From Desulfotignum sp. (GTDB lineage: Bacteria > Desulfobacterota > Desulfobacteria > Desulfobacterales > Desulfobacteraceae), in NCBI GenBank assembly GCA_011390335.1, contig JAABSO010000001.1, forward strand, positions 124,001 to 188,000: DNA of 64,000 bases. Direction: 5' to 3'. Made by a program: the position numbers and the translations under genes. Below the pieces are notes generated by a model. It searched no databases. It saw only the letters and a program-made list of their open reading frames with translations, and was not told the origin of the DNA. Of the stretch, positions 8,352 through 17,052 are shown in pieces. The number at the start of each line of letters is the position of its first letter. Position 1 is the first letter of the stretch.

Positions 8352-9248
8352 ATGGTCCTGACCAGAAAACAGATCTTTATCCGCCCCACCCGGCACGGGC
8401 TGCTCTTTCTCTTTATCCTCGGGGCCATGATGGCCGGTTCAATCAACTATAATAACAATGCCGGCTTTATCCTGGTATTTCTTTTAGGGGGCATGGCCCT
8501 GATCTCTTTGTTTTATTCTCTGAAGAACCTGACAGGCATGGATGTCGCCTTTGTTTCTGCCAGACCAGTGTTTGCCGGCCAGACAACCTTGTTTACCATA
8601 CAGGTGCAGGCAAAAACCCAGGAAAGGGTGGCTGTGAATTTTGCCCTGCCCGACCAGGCCGGCCCCTGGGCAACCATCCCCAAAAATGAGACAAAAACCC
8701 TGGAGATCCCTGCAGAAACAGTAAAAAGAGGGGTTTTCACCCCCGGGGCTTTGACGCTTTGTTCGGTTTTTCCTTTTGGGTTATTTCGATTAGGGGCCAG
8801 GCTTTCTTTGCACATGACCTGCCTTGTGTATCCAATGCCTGTGAAGGGGTCTGCAAGAGCAAGCCGGGGGGACAGCGGTACAGGGGGGAGTGCAGACAAC
8901 CGGCATGCAGGATCGGATGATTTCCAGGGGCTGTCCCTGTACCAGCCCGGCCATGATGTGGGCCGTATCGCCTGGAAAGCGGTTTCCCGGGGACAGGGTA
9001 TATTTATCAAGGATTTCACAGCCGGTGCTGACCATTTCACACTGCTGGATTTTGACGCCTTTGTTTCCAGGGATACGGAATACCGGCTGTCCCGGCTGTG
9101 CAGCATAGTCCTTGCTGCAGACAGCCGAAACCAATCCTTTGGGCTTAAGCTGCCCCACACCCTGATACCCCCGGCCCGGGGGCAGGCCCACAAGAAAAAA
9201 TGTCTCAGGGCCCTATCACTTTACAGCCGGAAAAAGGAGGCTGTTTGA
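8352..9248 (+). CDS. DUF58-domain membrane-anchored protein
   Basis: A 298-residue protein of the DUF58 family, which usually partners MoxR. Two membrane helices lie near the N-terminus (about residues 13-52). The conserved C-terminal block has LYQPGHDVGRIAWKAVSRG, the family's hallmark acidic-tyrosine-aspartate-arginine-tryptophan pattern. The function is not established; a role in assembling a cell-envelope complex is assumed from the context. GGGAGG at 8341-8346 sits five bases before ATG 8352, better than the GTG at 8346 that it overlaps. The stop codon overlaps the likely start of the next gene. Confidence 0.82.
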   Translation: MVLTRKQIFIRPTRHGLLFLFILGAMMAGSINYNNNAGFILVFLLGGMALISLFYSLKNLTGMDVAFVSARPVFAGQTTLFTIQVQAKTQERVAVNFALPDQAGPWATIPKNETKTLEIPAETVKRGVFTPGALTLCSVFPFGLFRLGARLSLHMTCLVYPMPVKGSARASRGDSGTGGSADNRHAGSDDFQGLSLYQPGHDVGRIAWKAVSRGQGIFIKDFTAGADHFTLLDFDAFVSRDTEYRLSRLCSIVLAADSRNQSFGLKLPHTLIPPARGQAHKKKCLRALSLYSRKKEAV

Positions 9249-11188
9249 ACCGGGACACCCGCCATGCTTTTCCTATTATCTTTGCCCTGGTGGTGGCCAT
9301 TGCCCCCCATACACCGGGCCTGCCCGCATGGATCATTGTCTGGTGTGTTTTCATGTGGGGGTACATGCTGGTGTGCCTGAAAACCGGGTGGCCCCTTCCC
9401 GGACCCATCCTGCGCCATATCCTGGCTGCTGCCGGCATAACCGGACTGCTGGTCACCTTCAGTGTAAGGATAGATGCAGATGCCTTTGTGGGACTCATGG
9501 CGGTCATGGCTGCCATCAAACCCTTTGAAATGGCCACGCACCGGCACCGGATGATCACCCTGCTGCTCACCTACTTTATCATCATCACCAGTTTGTTCCG
9601 GTCTGAATCTTTGTGGATTGTTTTATACCTGTTTTTCTCTGTTTTTGTCACCACAGCTGCGCTGATACACATCAACCGCCCTGAAGGACGGTACAGGCCC
9701 AGTATCTTTCTGGCAGCCCGTATCCTGGCCCAGGCCATACCGCTGATGGTTCTTCTGTTTCTGGTTTTTCCGCGGCTCCAGCACGGCCTGTTCTCCATGG
9801 AAACACCAGGGGCCGGCAGATCCGGGTTCTCGGAGAAACTTGGTTTCGGCAGTATCTCCCGCATGACCCTGGACCAGTCTCTGGCCTTCAGGGTTGCATT
9901 TGACGGTGCGCTCCCGCCGCCGGATGCGTTGTACTGGCGGGGAATTGTATTTGAAAGGTTTGACGGCACCCAGTGGCTTCCGGCGGACAATCCAGCAGAA
10001 ATCTCTTCTATTCAAGAAAACGGCCCGGGACTTGTGCCGCATACCATTACCCTGGAACCCCATAAAAGCCGCCGGCTGTTTGCTCTGGACCGGCCGGTTG
10101 CAGCACCCCCCGGGGCGGACCTGACTGCCGGTTACACCCTTGTGTCCGGACAGCGGGTGACCCGGAAAAAAACCTATCAGGCGGTATCCCGCATCCCAAC
10201 GGCGGTTGATGACAATGGGAAACCAGGCACCCTGTCTTCAGGCCCTGTTTTCACGCAACCGGACAATAATCCGAAAACCCGGCTTCTGGCCCGTTCCCTG
10301 GTAGAGGAAACAGCTGATACAAATGGAAAAATCCAGCAGATCCTGGCCTATTTTACTGAAAACAATTTTACCTATACCCTGACCCCGAAAAGGCTCGGGG
10401 CCCATCCCATGGATGAATTTCTTTTTGAAACCCGGCAGGGGTATTGTGAACATTATGCCGGCGCCCTGGCTTTTTTGCTGAATGTGCTGAATGTGCCGGC
10501 CAGGGTGGTGGGAGGATATCTGGGAGGTGAGCTCAATCCCTATGGCAATTACCTGAGCATCCGCCAGTCCTTTGCCCACGCCTGGGTGGAGGCGTACGCA
10601 TCAGACAGGGGCTGGGTCCGCATCGATCCCACCCTGGCGGTGGCACCGGACCGCCTGGAACAGAATCCGGACGGGTCTTTTTCCTATTCCGGTACTGCCC
10701 GGGATGCCATCTCTGTTTTTAAAAAAATGGGTTTCATGCTGGAAGCTGTGAACCTTGCATGGGAGACCTGGTTCACCGGGTATTCTTTTTCAGAGCAGAA
10801 AGCATTTCTCCAGCGCCTGGGTTTTGGCACATCATGGGGGACATGGACTGTGTTTTCTTTATTGCTGACGTTCAGTGTCATGGTTGTGGGTGTTTTTTTC
10901 TGGATGTTTCTGCGCCGGTCCGGTGGCAAACAAGACCCGGTGGCAGCAGGGTATGCCCTTTTCTGCAAACATCTGGCCCGCATCGGCCTGGCCAGGTCAC
11001 CTGACCAGGGACCCATGGATTATCTTTTGACAGTGCAGGCAAAAAGACCGGACCTTGGGCCTGAAGCAGCCACCATAACAGATATGTACATCCGGATCAG
11101 GTTCCGCAGAACCTGCCCCGACAACCTGACAAAACAGTTCATTGACCAAGTAAAGCAGTTTTCACCTGCCAGGCAGGCCGGACAATGA
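9245..11188 (+). CDS. Membrane transglutaminase-like protein (TgpA/DUF3488 family)
   Basis: About 647 residues. An N-terminal block of five to six membrane helices (DUF3488) is followed by a periplasmic transglutaminase-like domain with the catalytic cysteine in RQGYCEHYAGA, histidine in SFAHAWVEAY and aspartate in WVRIDPT. One more membrane helix (near 10840-10910) and a cytoplasmic DUF4129-like tail end the protein. It completes the MoxR-DUF58-TgpA trio. The start is uncertain: TTG 9245 follows AGGAGG by four bases and overlaps the upstream stop as TTGA, while ATG 9200 would add 15 residues and overlap the previous gene by 49 bases. Confidence 0.83.
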   Translation: MNRDTRHAFPIIFALVVAIAPHTPGLPAWIIVWCVFMWGYMLVCLKTGWPLPGPILRHILAAAGITGLLVTFSVRIDADAFVGLMAVMAAIKPFEMATHRHRMITLLLTYFIIITSLFRSESLWIVLYLFFSVFVTTAALIHINRPEGRYRPSIFLAARILAQAIPLMVLLFLVFPRLQHGLFSMETPGAGRSGFSEKLGFGSISRMTLDQSLAFRVAFDGALPPPDALYWRGIVFERFDGTQWLPADNPAEISSIQENGPGLVPHTITLEPHKSRRLFALDRPVAAPPGADLTAGYTLVSGQRVTRKKTYQAVSRIPTAVDDNGKPGTLSSGPVFTQPDNNPKTRLLARSLVEETADTNGKIQQILAYFTENNFTYTLTPKRLGAHPMDEFLFETRQGYCEHYAGALAFLLNVLNVPARVVGGYLGGELNPYGNYLSIRQSFAHAWVEAYASDRGWVRIDPTLAVAPDRLEQNPDGSFSYSGTARDAISVFKKMGFMLEAVNLAWETWFTGYSFSEQKAFLQRLGFGTSWGTWTVFSLLLTFSVMVVGVFFWMFLRRSGGKQDPVAAGYALFCKHLARIGLARSPDQGPMDYLLTVQAKRPDLGPEAATITDMYIRIRFRRTCPDNLTKQFIDQVKQFSPARQAGQ

Positions 11189-11258
11189 CCCACCCATCCT
11201 GCAAAATGCACCGGTCGGGACCAGCCTGGACAGCTGCCGGCCATAAGGAAAATTTCAG

Positions 11259-12395
11259 ATGACCCATCCAAAACCCAAGATCAACAAACAGATACCCGGT
11301 TTTCCTGTAGCAGACATTGCGTTGATCAGAAAAACCCTTGTGCACTGGTACAACACCCACCACAGGGACCTGCCCTGGCGGAAAAGTTGCGACCCTTACC
11401 GCATCTGGGTATCAGAGGTGATGCTCCAGCAGACACAGGTAAAAACAGCCGTGCCCTATTTTCTCGCCTTTGTGGACAGGTTTCCCACCCTGGAAAGTCT
11501 GGCCCGGGCGGAGCTGGAAAAGGTGCTCAAATCCTGGGAAGGGCTGGGGTATTATGCCAGAGCCAGAAACCTGCACAAGGCGGCCCGGCAGGTGGTACAG
11601 CAAATGGGCGGCCGTATCCCGGACCGGTTTTCCGATTTCAAAGCCCTGCCCGGAGTGGGGGATTATATTGCATCAGCCGTGATGAGCATGGCATTCAACC
11701 AGGTCCAGGCGGTGGTGGATGCCAATGTAAAACGGGTACTGGCACGGCTGTTATGCCTGGATATCCCGGTGAACCAGTCATCTGCACACACCCGATTCAA
11801 GGCCATTGCAGACACCCTTGTGGACCGGACAGATCCGGGAGGTTTCAACCAGGCCCTCATGGAACTGGGGGCCCTGGTCTGCACACCGGCGGTTCCTGAC
11901 TGCGGCAGCTGTCCCCTGGCTCTTCACTGCCTGGCCCTTGCCGGCAGACGGGTTTCGGTCTTTCCTCTGCGGCTGAAAGCAAAAAAAATTCCCTGCCACC
12001 GCATCAGCACCGGCATTGTCATAAAAGAGGGCAGCGTCCTGGTAACCAGAAGAAAACTGGACGGCCTGCTGGGAGGATTATGGGAATTTCCCGGGGGGAA
12101 AAGAAAAGATAAGGAAAGTGCAGAAGATACCTGCATCAGGGAAATCAAAGAAGAAACCGGCCTGGATGTCAAAATTGTTTCGTTTCTGACCCATATCAGA
12201 CATGCCTATACCCATTTTAAGATTGAAATGGATGTATTTTATTGTGATTATATATCAGGGAATGTGGTATTGGACGGCCCCATTGACCACCAGTGGATTG
12301 CCCCTGAAAACATCCACCGGCTTGCTTTTCCAACGGCCAACCGTAAATTCATCCCCTTGATTGACCCGACTGTGATATACGGGAACCTGTTATGA
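11259..12395 (+). CDS. mutY: A/G-specific adenine glycosylase with complete Nudix box
   Basis: Removes adenine mispaired with 8-oxoguanine, a base-excision repair enzyme. The 378-residue protein has the HhH glycosylase core with catalytic E53 in WVSEVMLQQTQV, the helix-hairpin-helix LPGVGDYIASAV, the catalytic aspartate in VVDANVKR and a [4Fe-4S] site C-x6-C-x2-C-x5-C (CTPAVPDCGSCPLALHC). The C-terminal domain, which in MutY is a Nudix-like reader of 8-oxoG, here keeps the full motif G-x5-E-x7-REIKEETGL around residues 278-300. It may therefore also hydrolyse oxidised nucleotides. It lies 70 bases after the tgpA-like gene. Confidence 0.9.
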   Translation: MTHPKPKINKQIPGFPVADIALIRKTLVHWYNTHHRDLPWRKSCDPYRIWVSEVMLQQTQVKTAVPYFLAFVDRFPTLESLARAELEKVLKSWEGLGYYARARNLHKAARQVVQQMGGRIPDRFSDFKALPGVGDYIASAVMSMAFNQVQAVVDANVKRVLARLLCLDIPVNQSSAHTRFKAIADTLVDRTDPGGFNQALMELGALVCTPAVPDCGSCPLALHCLALAGRRVSVFPLRLKAKKIPCHRISTGIVIKEGSVLVTRRKLDGLLGGLWEFPGGKRKDKESAEDTCIREIKEETGLDVKIVSFLTHIRHAYTHFKIEMDVFYCDYISGNVVLDGPIDHQWIAPENIHRLAFPTANRKFIPLIDPTVIYGNLL

Positions 12396-12499
12396 CCACA
12401 CAAAAACAAACCAGAAAAATATTTAAAGTTCACCTGGAACCGGTTCAGTAAAATCCTGGAATAAAACCGGGTCCATACCTGTCATATAAGAAAAAGCAA

Positions 12500-12527
12500 T
12501 TGATTTGATTCATATCCTGATTATCTT
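12500..12527 (+). promoter_or_regulatory. Possible promoter for the small sigma factor gene
   Basis: TTGATT (12500-12505), a 16-base spacer and TATCTT (12522-12527), each matching four of six consensus bases. It is 32 bases before the start codon. This is a weak match, listed because the gap between mutY and the sigma factor gene holds nothing else. Confidence 0.25.
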
Positions 12528-12559
12528 AGGTTCTGGAGGCGAAGTCAGGATATGATAAC

Positions 12560-13138
12560 ATGACAAAGAAGACAGAAACAGCCGGAAAACATTTTAAAAA
12601 GCTGACATATCCCCATATGAAGCTTTTATACAATGTGGCCCTTAAATACACAGGAAATGTATTTGATGCGGAAGATATTGTTCAGGAAACATATATGATG
12701 GCTTTCCACAAATTTTCCCAGCTCAAGGATCCGGCCAAATGCAAGCCATGGCTGTTGAGAATTCTGCGCAATAATTTTTTAAAAACCTGCCAGAAAGAAG
12801 ATGCCAGGCAGCAGCTCCAGAAAAGCGACTACATTGCATTCCTCAAATCTGAAACACACACAAAAGGAGCGGACGCGCTGCTTGAAGAGGCAGCTGATAC
12901 CAGGATAGTGAATGATGCCATTGACCAGCTGCCTATAAAATACAAAGAAATTTTGATCTTGTATTACATGGATGATATGCTGTACAAAGATATTGCCAGC
13001 ACCCTTGATATTCCCATTGGAACGGTGATGTCCAGACTGAACAGGGCAAAGGAGGCTTTAAAGGTACAATTGTTGAAACAATTAAAAAAGAGCAGGGAAA
13101 ATATCCTGCATTTAAACAGTACACCGGATCATAGCTAA
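12560..13138 (+). CDS. RNA polymerase sigma factor, sigma-70 family (ECF-type)
   Basis: A 192-residue group IV sigma factor. Region 2 is visible as FDAEDIVQETYMMAFHKF followed by KPWLLRILRNNFLK (core binding and -10 recognition). Region 4 lies near the C-terminus with LPIKYKEILILYYMDDMLYKD and the helix-turn-helix IASTLDIPIGTVMSRLNRAK, which reads the -35. There is no region 1 or 3, as expected for ECF factors. A small zinc-finger protein gene follows after 3 bases and is probably its anti-sigma factor. No other regulated gene is recognisable nearby. Confidence 0.87.
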   Translation: MTKKTETAGKHFKKLTYPHMKLLYNVALKYTGNVFDAEDIVQETYMMAFHKFSQLKDPAKCKPWLLRILRNNFLKTCQKEDARQQLQKSDYIAFLKSETHTKGADALLEEAADTRIVNDAIDQLPIKYKEILILYYMDDMLYKDIASTLDIPIGTVMSRLNRAKEALKVQLLKQLKKSRENILHLNSTPDHS

Positions 13139-13141
13139 ACC

Positions 13142-13447
13142 ATGAACTGTAACGACTTTTTTATCTGGCTGCAGAACCCATCGGAGAACAAACAGGTGCA
13201 GGATCCCGGGGTACTGGCCCACATCCAGGAATGTGACGTCTGCAGGCAAGTATATGACATGGACACCTGTCTCGAAGCCTGCATCCAGCAATCCTTTGCC
13301 CTGCAGAAAATGCCGCCAGGTCTTGCCAAAAAAATCAACCACCACATTGATGCGGCTCTTTTTTCAAAAACAGACCCTTTTCCCCGGACAGCCTCTGTGG
13401 ACCCCCCTTTTAACGGACAATCTCAAAACAGGCCAGACAAAAAATAA
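13142..13447 (+). CDS. Small putative zinc-binding anti-sigma factor, no membrane segment
   Basis: A 101-residue protein encoded three bases after the ECF sigma gene. It has C3 near the start and H27-x3-C31-x2-C34 (HIQECDVC), the ligand pattern of ZAS-domain anti-sigma factors. Unlike most of them it lacks a transmembrane helix and ends in a short polar tail rich in proline and asparagine, so it would act in the cytoplasm, perhaps as a redox or zinc sensor. No clear ribosome site is present, which fits translation coupled to the sigma gene. Function is inferred from motif and position. Confidence 0.6.
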   Translation: MNCNDFFIWLQNPSENKQVQDPGVLAHIQECDVCRQVYDMDTCLEACIQQSFALQKMPPGLAKKINHHIDAALFSKTDPFPRTASVDPPFNGQSQNRPDKK

Positions 13448-13553
13448 CCTGCCCCCTCTGTCTGCCGGATGCATGCTTTTGGTATTGAAATTTACTGCCA
13501 CAATGTGATATAAAACCTGCCTGTATTAAAAAACACAAAAAAAAGGAAGCCCC

Positions 13554-13985
13554 GTGAAAATAGTTTCCATTGCCGTAAGCAAAAAAAAAGGCACCACCAA
13601 ACAGTGCATTGACCAGGCAGAACTGGTGGAAAACCATGGCATCAAAGGGGATGCCCATGCCGGTGACTGGCACCGGCAACTCAGTTTTCTGGCAGCTGAA
13701 AGCATTGACGCTGTCAGCACCGAAGCGTTTGTCCTGCATTTCGGGGATTTTGCCGAAAACATTGCCACCACCGGCATTGACTGGAAAACCCAGAAGATCG
13801 GGCAGCAGGTACGGCTCGGAGACACAGCCCTTGTAAAAATCACCCAGATCGGTAAAGAATGCCACAAAAAATGCGCCATTTTTTACCGCACCGGAGACTG
13901 CATCATGCCAAAAGAAGGGGTGTTTGCAAAAATTCTCACCGGCGGCACCATCCGGGTGGGTGATGCAATAACCCTTGTGAAATAA
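13554..13985 (+). CDS. MOSC domain protein
   Basis: A 143-residue single MOSC domain, the fold that binds sulfurated molybdenum cofactor. Family features are VENHGIKGDAHAG near residue 30, RQLSFLA, the block IGKECHKKCAIFYRTGDC with the conserved cysteines, and the ending PKEGVFAKILTGG. Stand-alone MOSC proteins of this type occur next to MogA-like genes and are thought to handle molybdenum or tungsten cofactor, but the exact reaction is unknown. The start is GTG 13554, preceded by AAGGAAG. It is about 100 bases after the anti-sigma gene and followed by the YcaO gene. Confidence 0.82.
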   Translation: MKIVSIAVSKKKGTTKQCIDQAELVENHGIKGDAHAGDWHRQLSFLAAESIDAVSTEAFVLHFGDFAENIATTGIDWKTQKIGQQVRLGDTALVKITQIGKECHKKCAIFYRTGDCIMPKEGVFAKILTGGTIRVGDAITLVK

Positions 13986-14083
13986 CAGATACCGGCGCCA
14001 CCAGCGCCCGTTTTCAGATATTTTCCAGTGCCGGCCAGCACATCTGAGCAAACCACAACCCTTTGGATACAAAAGAGATTTTC

Positions 14084-15811
14084 ATGACATATACCATTGA
14101 ACTTACGGACGCGGTAAAAGGCTACACCTATGATCAGGACAAAATCATCTCCCCGGAAAAGACCGTGGCCCGGTTCAAAGAAAAAGCTGCCGGAACCCGG
14201 CTGGATATCCTAAGCCGAACCCGGCGCATTGACAACGGCCGCCTGGACATCCCGGTTTTTTTCAGTGAATGCGGTGTGGATGCCAGACAGGTTATCGGTA
14301 CCAGCAAGCAGATGGGAAAAGGCGGCACCCCGGCCCAGTCAGAAGCCAGTGCCGTCATGGAGCTGGCAGAACGCTTCAGTTTTTTTTCCTTTGTGAACAA
14401 AAAAAGCCATTTCTTCTCTGCCCGGGCAGAGGACCTGGGGGAAAATATCCTGCCCTTTGACCAGATCATCCGGTCCGTACATGACAATGCAGCTGAAGCC
14501 CACAGGGTCAAACCCATATTTGACAGCCTGAACCTGCAATGGACCACAGGGTATAACCTGACCCTGGGCCAGGAAGTGCTGATTCCCTTTACCTGGTTTT
14601 ACATGATCAATGAATTCAACGGGCCCTGTGCCGGCAACTGCAATGAAGAAGCCTTAAGCCAGGGTATCTGCGAACTGGTGGAGCGGCACACATCTTCTCT
14701 GGTAAGCCACGGAAACCTGGATATCCCGGGTATCCGTCTGGACACCTTCACCGATCCTCTGGTGCAAGAGATGCTGGCCAAATACGAAAAATGCGGCATT
14801 CAGGTACATGCGTCGGATTTCTCCCTGGACACGGGCATTCCCACCATTGCTGTTCTGGCCTGGGATCCGGCCACCTTTCCGGACAAAAGCGAGATCGTGT
14901 GGACCGCAGGCACCTCTCCTGACCCCCAGAAAGCCATGGGACGTGCCCTGACCGAGGTGGCCCAGCTGGCAGGGGATTTCAATTCCGGATCCAGTTATGT
15001 GGCCTCGGGTCTGCCCAAATTCACCAACATTGCCGATGCCGCCTTTATCACCCATCCAAAGACCATGGAGGGTCTGGCCGATCTGCCGGACCTGTCAGAT
15101 CCCAATATCCGTGTGGAGGTGGAAAACCTCATTGCCGCACTGGGCAGCAAAGATTACCAGATCCTGGCCATTGACACCCGGCACCCGGACCTGGATATCC
15201 CGGCCTTTTACACCATCATGCCGGGGGCACATTTCAGGGAGCGGGCCGTATCCGCCAGCGTGGGCATGTTTTCAGCAAGGCTCATCACCGAAACCCTGGA
15301 TCCTGCCCAGGCCTTAGACAAACTGGATGCCCTGGAAAAAGCCCTGCCAGAAAAATATTACACCAGTTTTTACAAAGGACTGGTATACAATTCGCTGGGA
15401 GACCTTCACACGGCCCTGCAGGAATTTGAAACCGCCCTGGAAAGAAAACCGGTCCCAATGAACCTGCCGGACATCTGTTCCCACATGGGGGCCTGTCTCA
15501 AGGATCTGGGTCTGTATGAAAGAACGGTCATCATCTGCGAAAAAGGACTGGCTGTCGATCCCCAGCGGCCGGACCTGCTCAACACCATGGGCGTCTGTTA
15601 TTTTATGCAAAAAGACCACCACAAAGCCATCTCCTGTTTTGAAAATGCCCTGGATGTGGACCCGTCCCAGGCCATCAATTATGCCAATATCGGTTCCAAC
15701 TACCGGGAACTAGGGGAAACTGCACTGGCGATAAAATACTATGAAATGGCACTTGAAATTGATCCCACCATTGAATTTGCCAGAGATAACATAAAAAAAC
15801 TCACAGAATGA
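14084..15811 (+). CDS. YcaO-domain protein with C-terminal TPR repeats
   Basis: A 575-residue protein. The YcaO domain (about residues 1-390) shows the ATP-binding patterns SAVMELAER and QGICELVER. YcaO enzymes use ATP to activate an amide, making thiazolines, oxazolines or thioamides on peptides and proteins. From about residue 420 four TPR units follow, for example SLGDLHTALQEFETALE and QKDHHKAISCFENALDVDP, likely for binding a protein partner. E. coli YcaO likewise carries a helical tail. No precursor peptide, TfuA or dehydrogenase gene is adjacent, so its target is unknown. ATG 14084 is preferred (AAGAG upstream) over the TTG at 14063. Confidence 0.82.
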   Translation: MTYTIELTDAVKGYTYDQDKIISPEKTVARFKEKAAGTRLDILSRTRRIDNGRLDIPVFFSECGVDARQVIGTSKQMGKGGTPAQSEASAVMELAERFSFFSFVNKKSHFFSARAEDLGENILPFDQIIRSVHDNAAEAHRVKPIFDSLNLQWTTGYNLTLGQEVLIPFTWFYMINEFNGPCAGNCNEEALSQGICELVERHTSSLVSHGNLDIPGIRLDTFTDPLVQEMLAKYEKCGIQVHASDFSLDTGIPTIAVLAWDPATFPDKSEIVWTAGTSPDPQKAMGRALTEVAQLAGDFNSGSSYVASGLPKFTNIADAAFITHPKTMEGLADLPDLSDPNIRVEVENLIAALGSKDYQILAIDTRHPDLDIPAFYTIMPGAHFRERAVSASVGMFSARLITETLDPAQALDKLDALEKALPEKYYTSFYKGLVYNSLGDLHTALQEFETALERKPVPMNLPDICSHMGACLKDLGLYERTVIICEKGLAVDPQRPDLLNTMGVCYFMQKDHHKAISCFENALDVDPSQAINYANIGSNYRELGETALAIKYYEMALEIDPTIEFARDNIKKLTE

Positions 15812-15958
15812 TACGCCCCACCGGAAAACCGGATCACGGACAGCCCGGCCGGCGCTATTTACCGGTCTGCCAGACTATATTATTTCCGCCTGTGTCACAA
15901 TCTGGTTTCTGCTGTAAAGATGGCCAGTCCAGATACGGCAAAAAAACAGACAGACCTT

Positions 15959-16978
15959 CTATTGCCGCCCCAGCTGGCCGCAGCCGGCAGAGAGAGACCT
16001 GCCCTTGCTCCAGCGCCGGATGACAAAAATATTTTTTTCAACCAGTTTTTGTGAAAACCGGTTCATTTCTTCATCTGACGGGCTTTCATGTGCAAGGCCG
16101 GGCACCGGGTTGCAGGGAATGAGATTCAGGCGTACCGGCAAAGGATGGATAAATTCCGCCAGCCTGTCTGCATGGGCATCAGAATCGTTCATTCCTTTAA
16201 TGAGGATGTATTCAAACAAAAATGTGCCTTTCCGGGGCAGAGGAAAGTCTGCCAGGGTCTCTTTGAGCGTTTCCAGGGACCAGGCATTGTTCACCGGCAT
16301 CAGCTTTGACCGGGTCTGATTGTCGGGGGCATTCACTGATATGGCCAGCCGGATGCCGGCCAGGTTCATGGCAGCCAGTTTCCGGATACCCGGCACCACC
16401 CCGGCCGTGGAAATGGTCATGTGGCGCAGGGCAATGTCAAATCCTTTCTGCTCATTCATGATCTTCACGGCGGCCATGACCGGTTCAAAATTGTCAAAGG
16501 GTTCTCCCATACCCATGAACACGATATTTTTGATCTGCTTTTTCAGCACATGCCTGGCATTGTACAACTGGCCGGTGATTTCAGATACTGTAAGATTACG
16601 TTTCAACCCCATGCAGCCTGTTTCACAGAAGGCGCATCCCATGCGGCACCCCACCTGGCTGGAAACACACAGGGTGTTGTACCGGTTCATGGGAACGATG
16701 ACCGATTCTATGTCCATGCCGTCGGACAGCCGGGTGATGAATTTGGTGAGATCCTTGTCCTGGAAAACCTTTTTTATCCTGCCTGGTTCCAGGCAGATAT
16801 TTTTTTTTAAATCCCTGGCCAATGCCTGGGAAGCGGCAAATTCCGGTACAAAAAGAAATTTCAGGTTTGCATTTTTAAATATTTCCCGGTACAGGGCCTG
16901 TGCATGAAACCGGCTTTTGCCATAATTTGTTTCAAGAAGGTGGGTCAGTTGATCAAGGGATAACGCTAAAATCTTCAT
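15959..16978 (-). CDS. rlmN: 23S rRNA (adenine-C2) methyltransferase, radical SAM (RlmN family)
   Basis: Methylates C2 of an adenine in 23S rRNA and in some tRNAs by radical SAM chemistry. The 339-residue protein shows CVSSQVGCRMGCAFCETG, with the cluster motif C-x3-C-x2-C, then IVFMGMGEPFDN, the SAM-contacting segment of the family. Near the C-terminus SLSAGCGQL holds the second catalytic cysteine needed for methyl transfer. Length is at the short end of the family. It stands alone, converging on the YcaO gene; the 147 bases between them show no gene. Confidence 0.88.
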   Translation of the reverse strand: MKILALSLDQLTHLLETNYGKSRFHAQALYREIFKNANLKFLFVPEFAASQALARDLKKNICLEPGRIKKVFQDKDLTKFITRLSDGMDIESVIVPMNRYNTLCVSSQVGCRMGCAFCETGCMGLKRNLTVSEITGQLYNARHVLKKQIKNIVFMGMGEPFDNFEPVMAAVKIMNEQKGFDIALRHMTISTAGVVPGIRKLAAMNLAGIRLAISVNAPDNQTRSKLMPVNNAWSLETLKETLADFPLPRKGTFLFEYILIKGMNDSDAHADRLAEFIHPLPVRLNLIPCNPVPGLAHESPSDEEMNRFSQKLVEKNIFVIRRWSKGRSLSAGCGQLGRQ

Positions 16979-17052
16979 TCCATTTATGTTCCATCATGGG
17001 GTATCCCGAAACATACCGGATACAGGCCCTTCTTACCTCTCTTATTTGTCAG

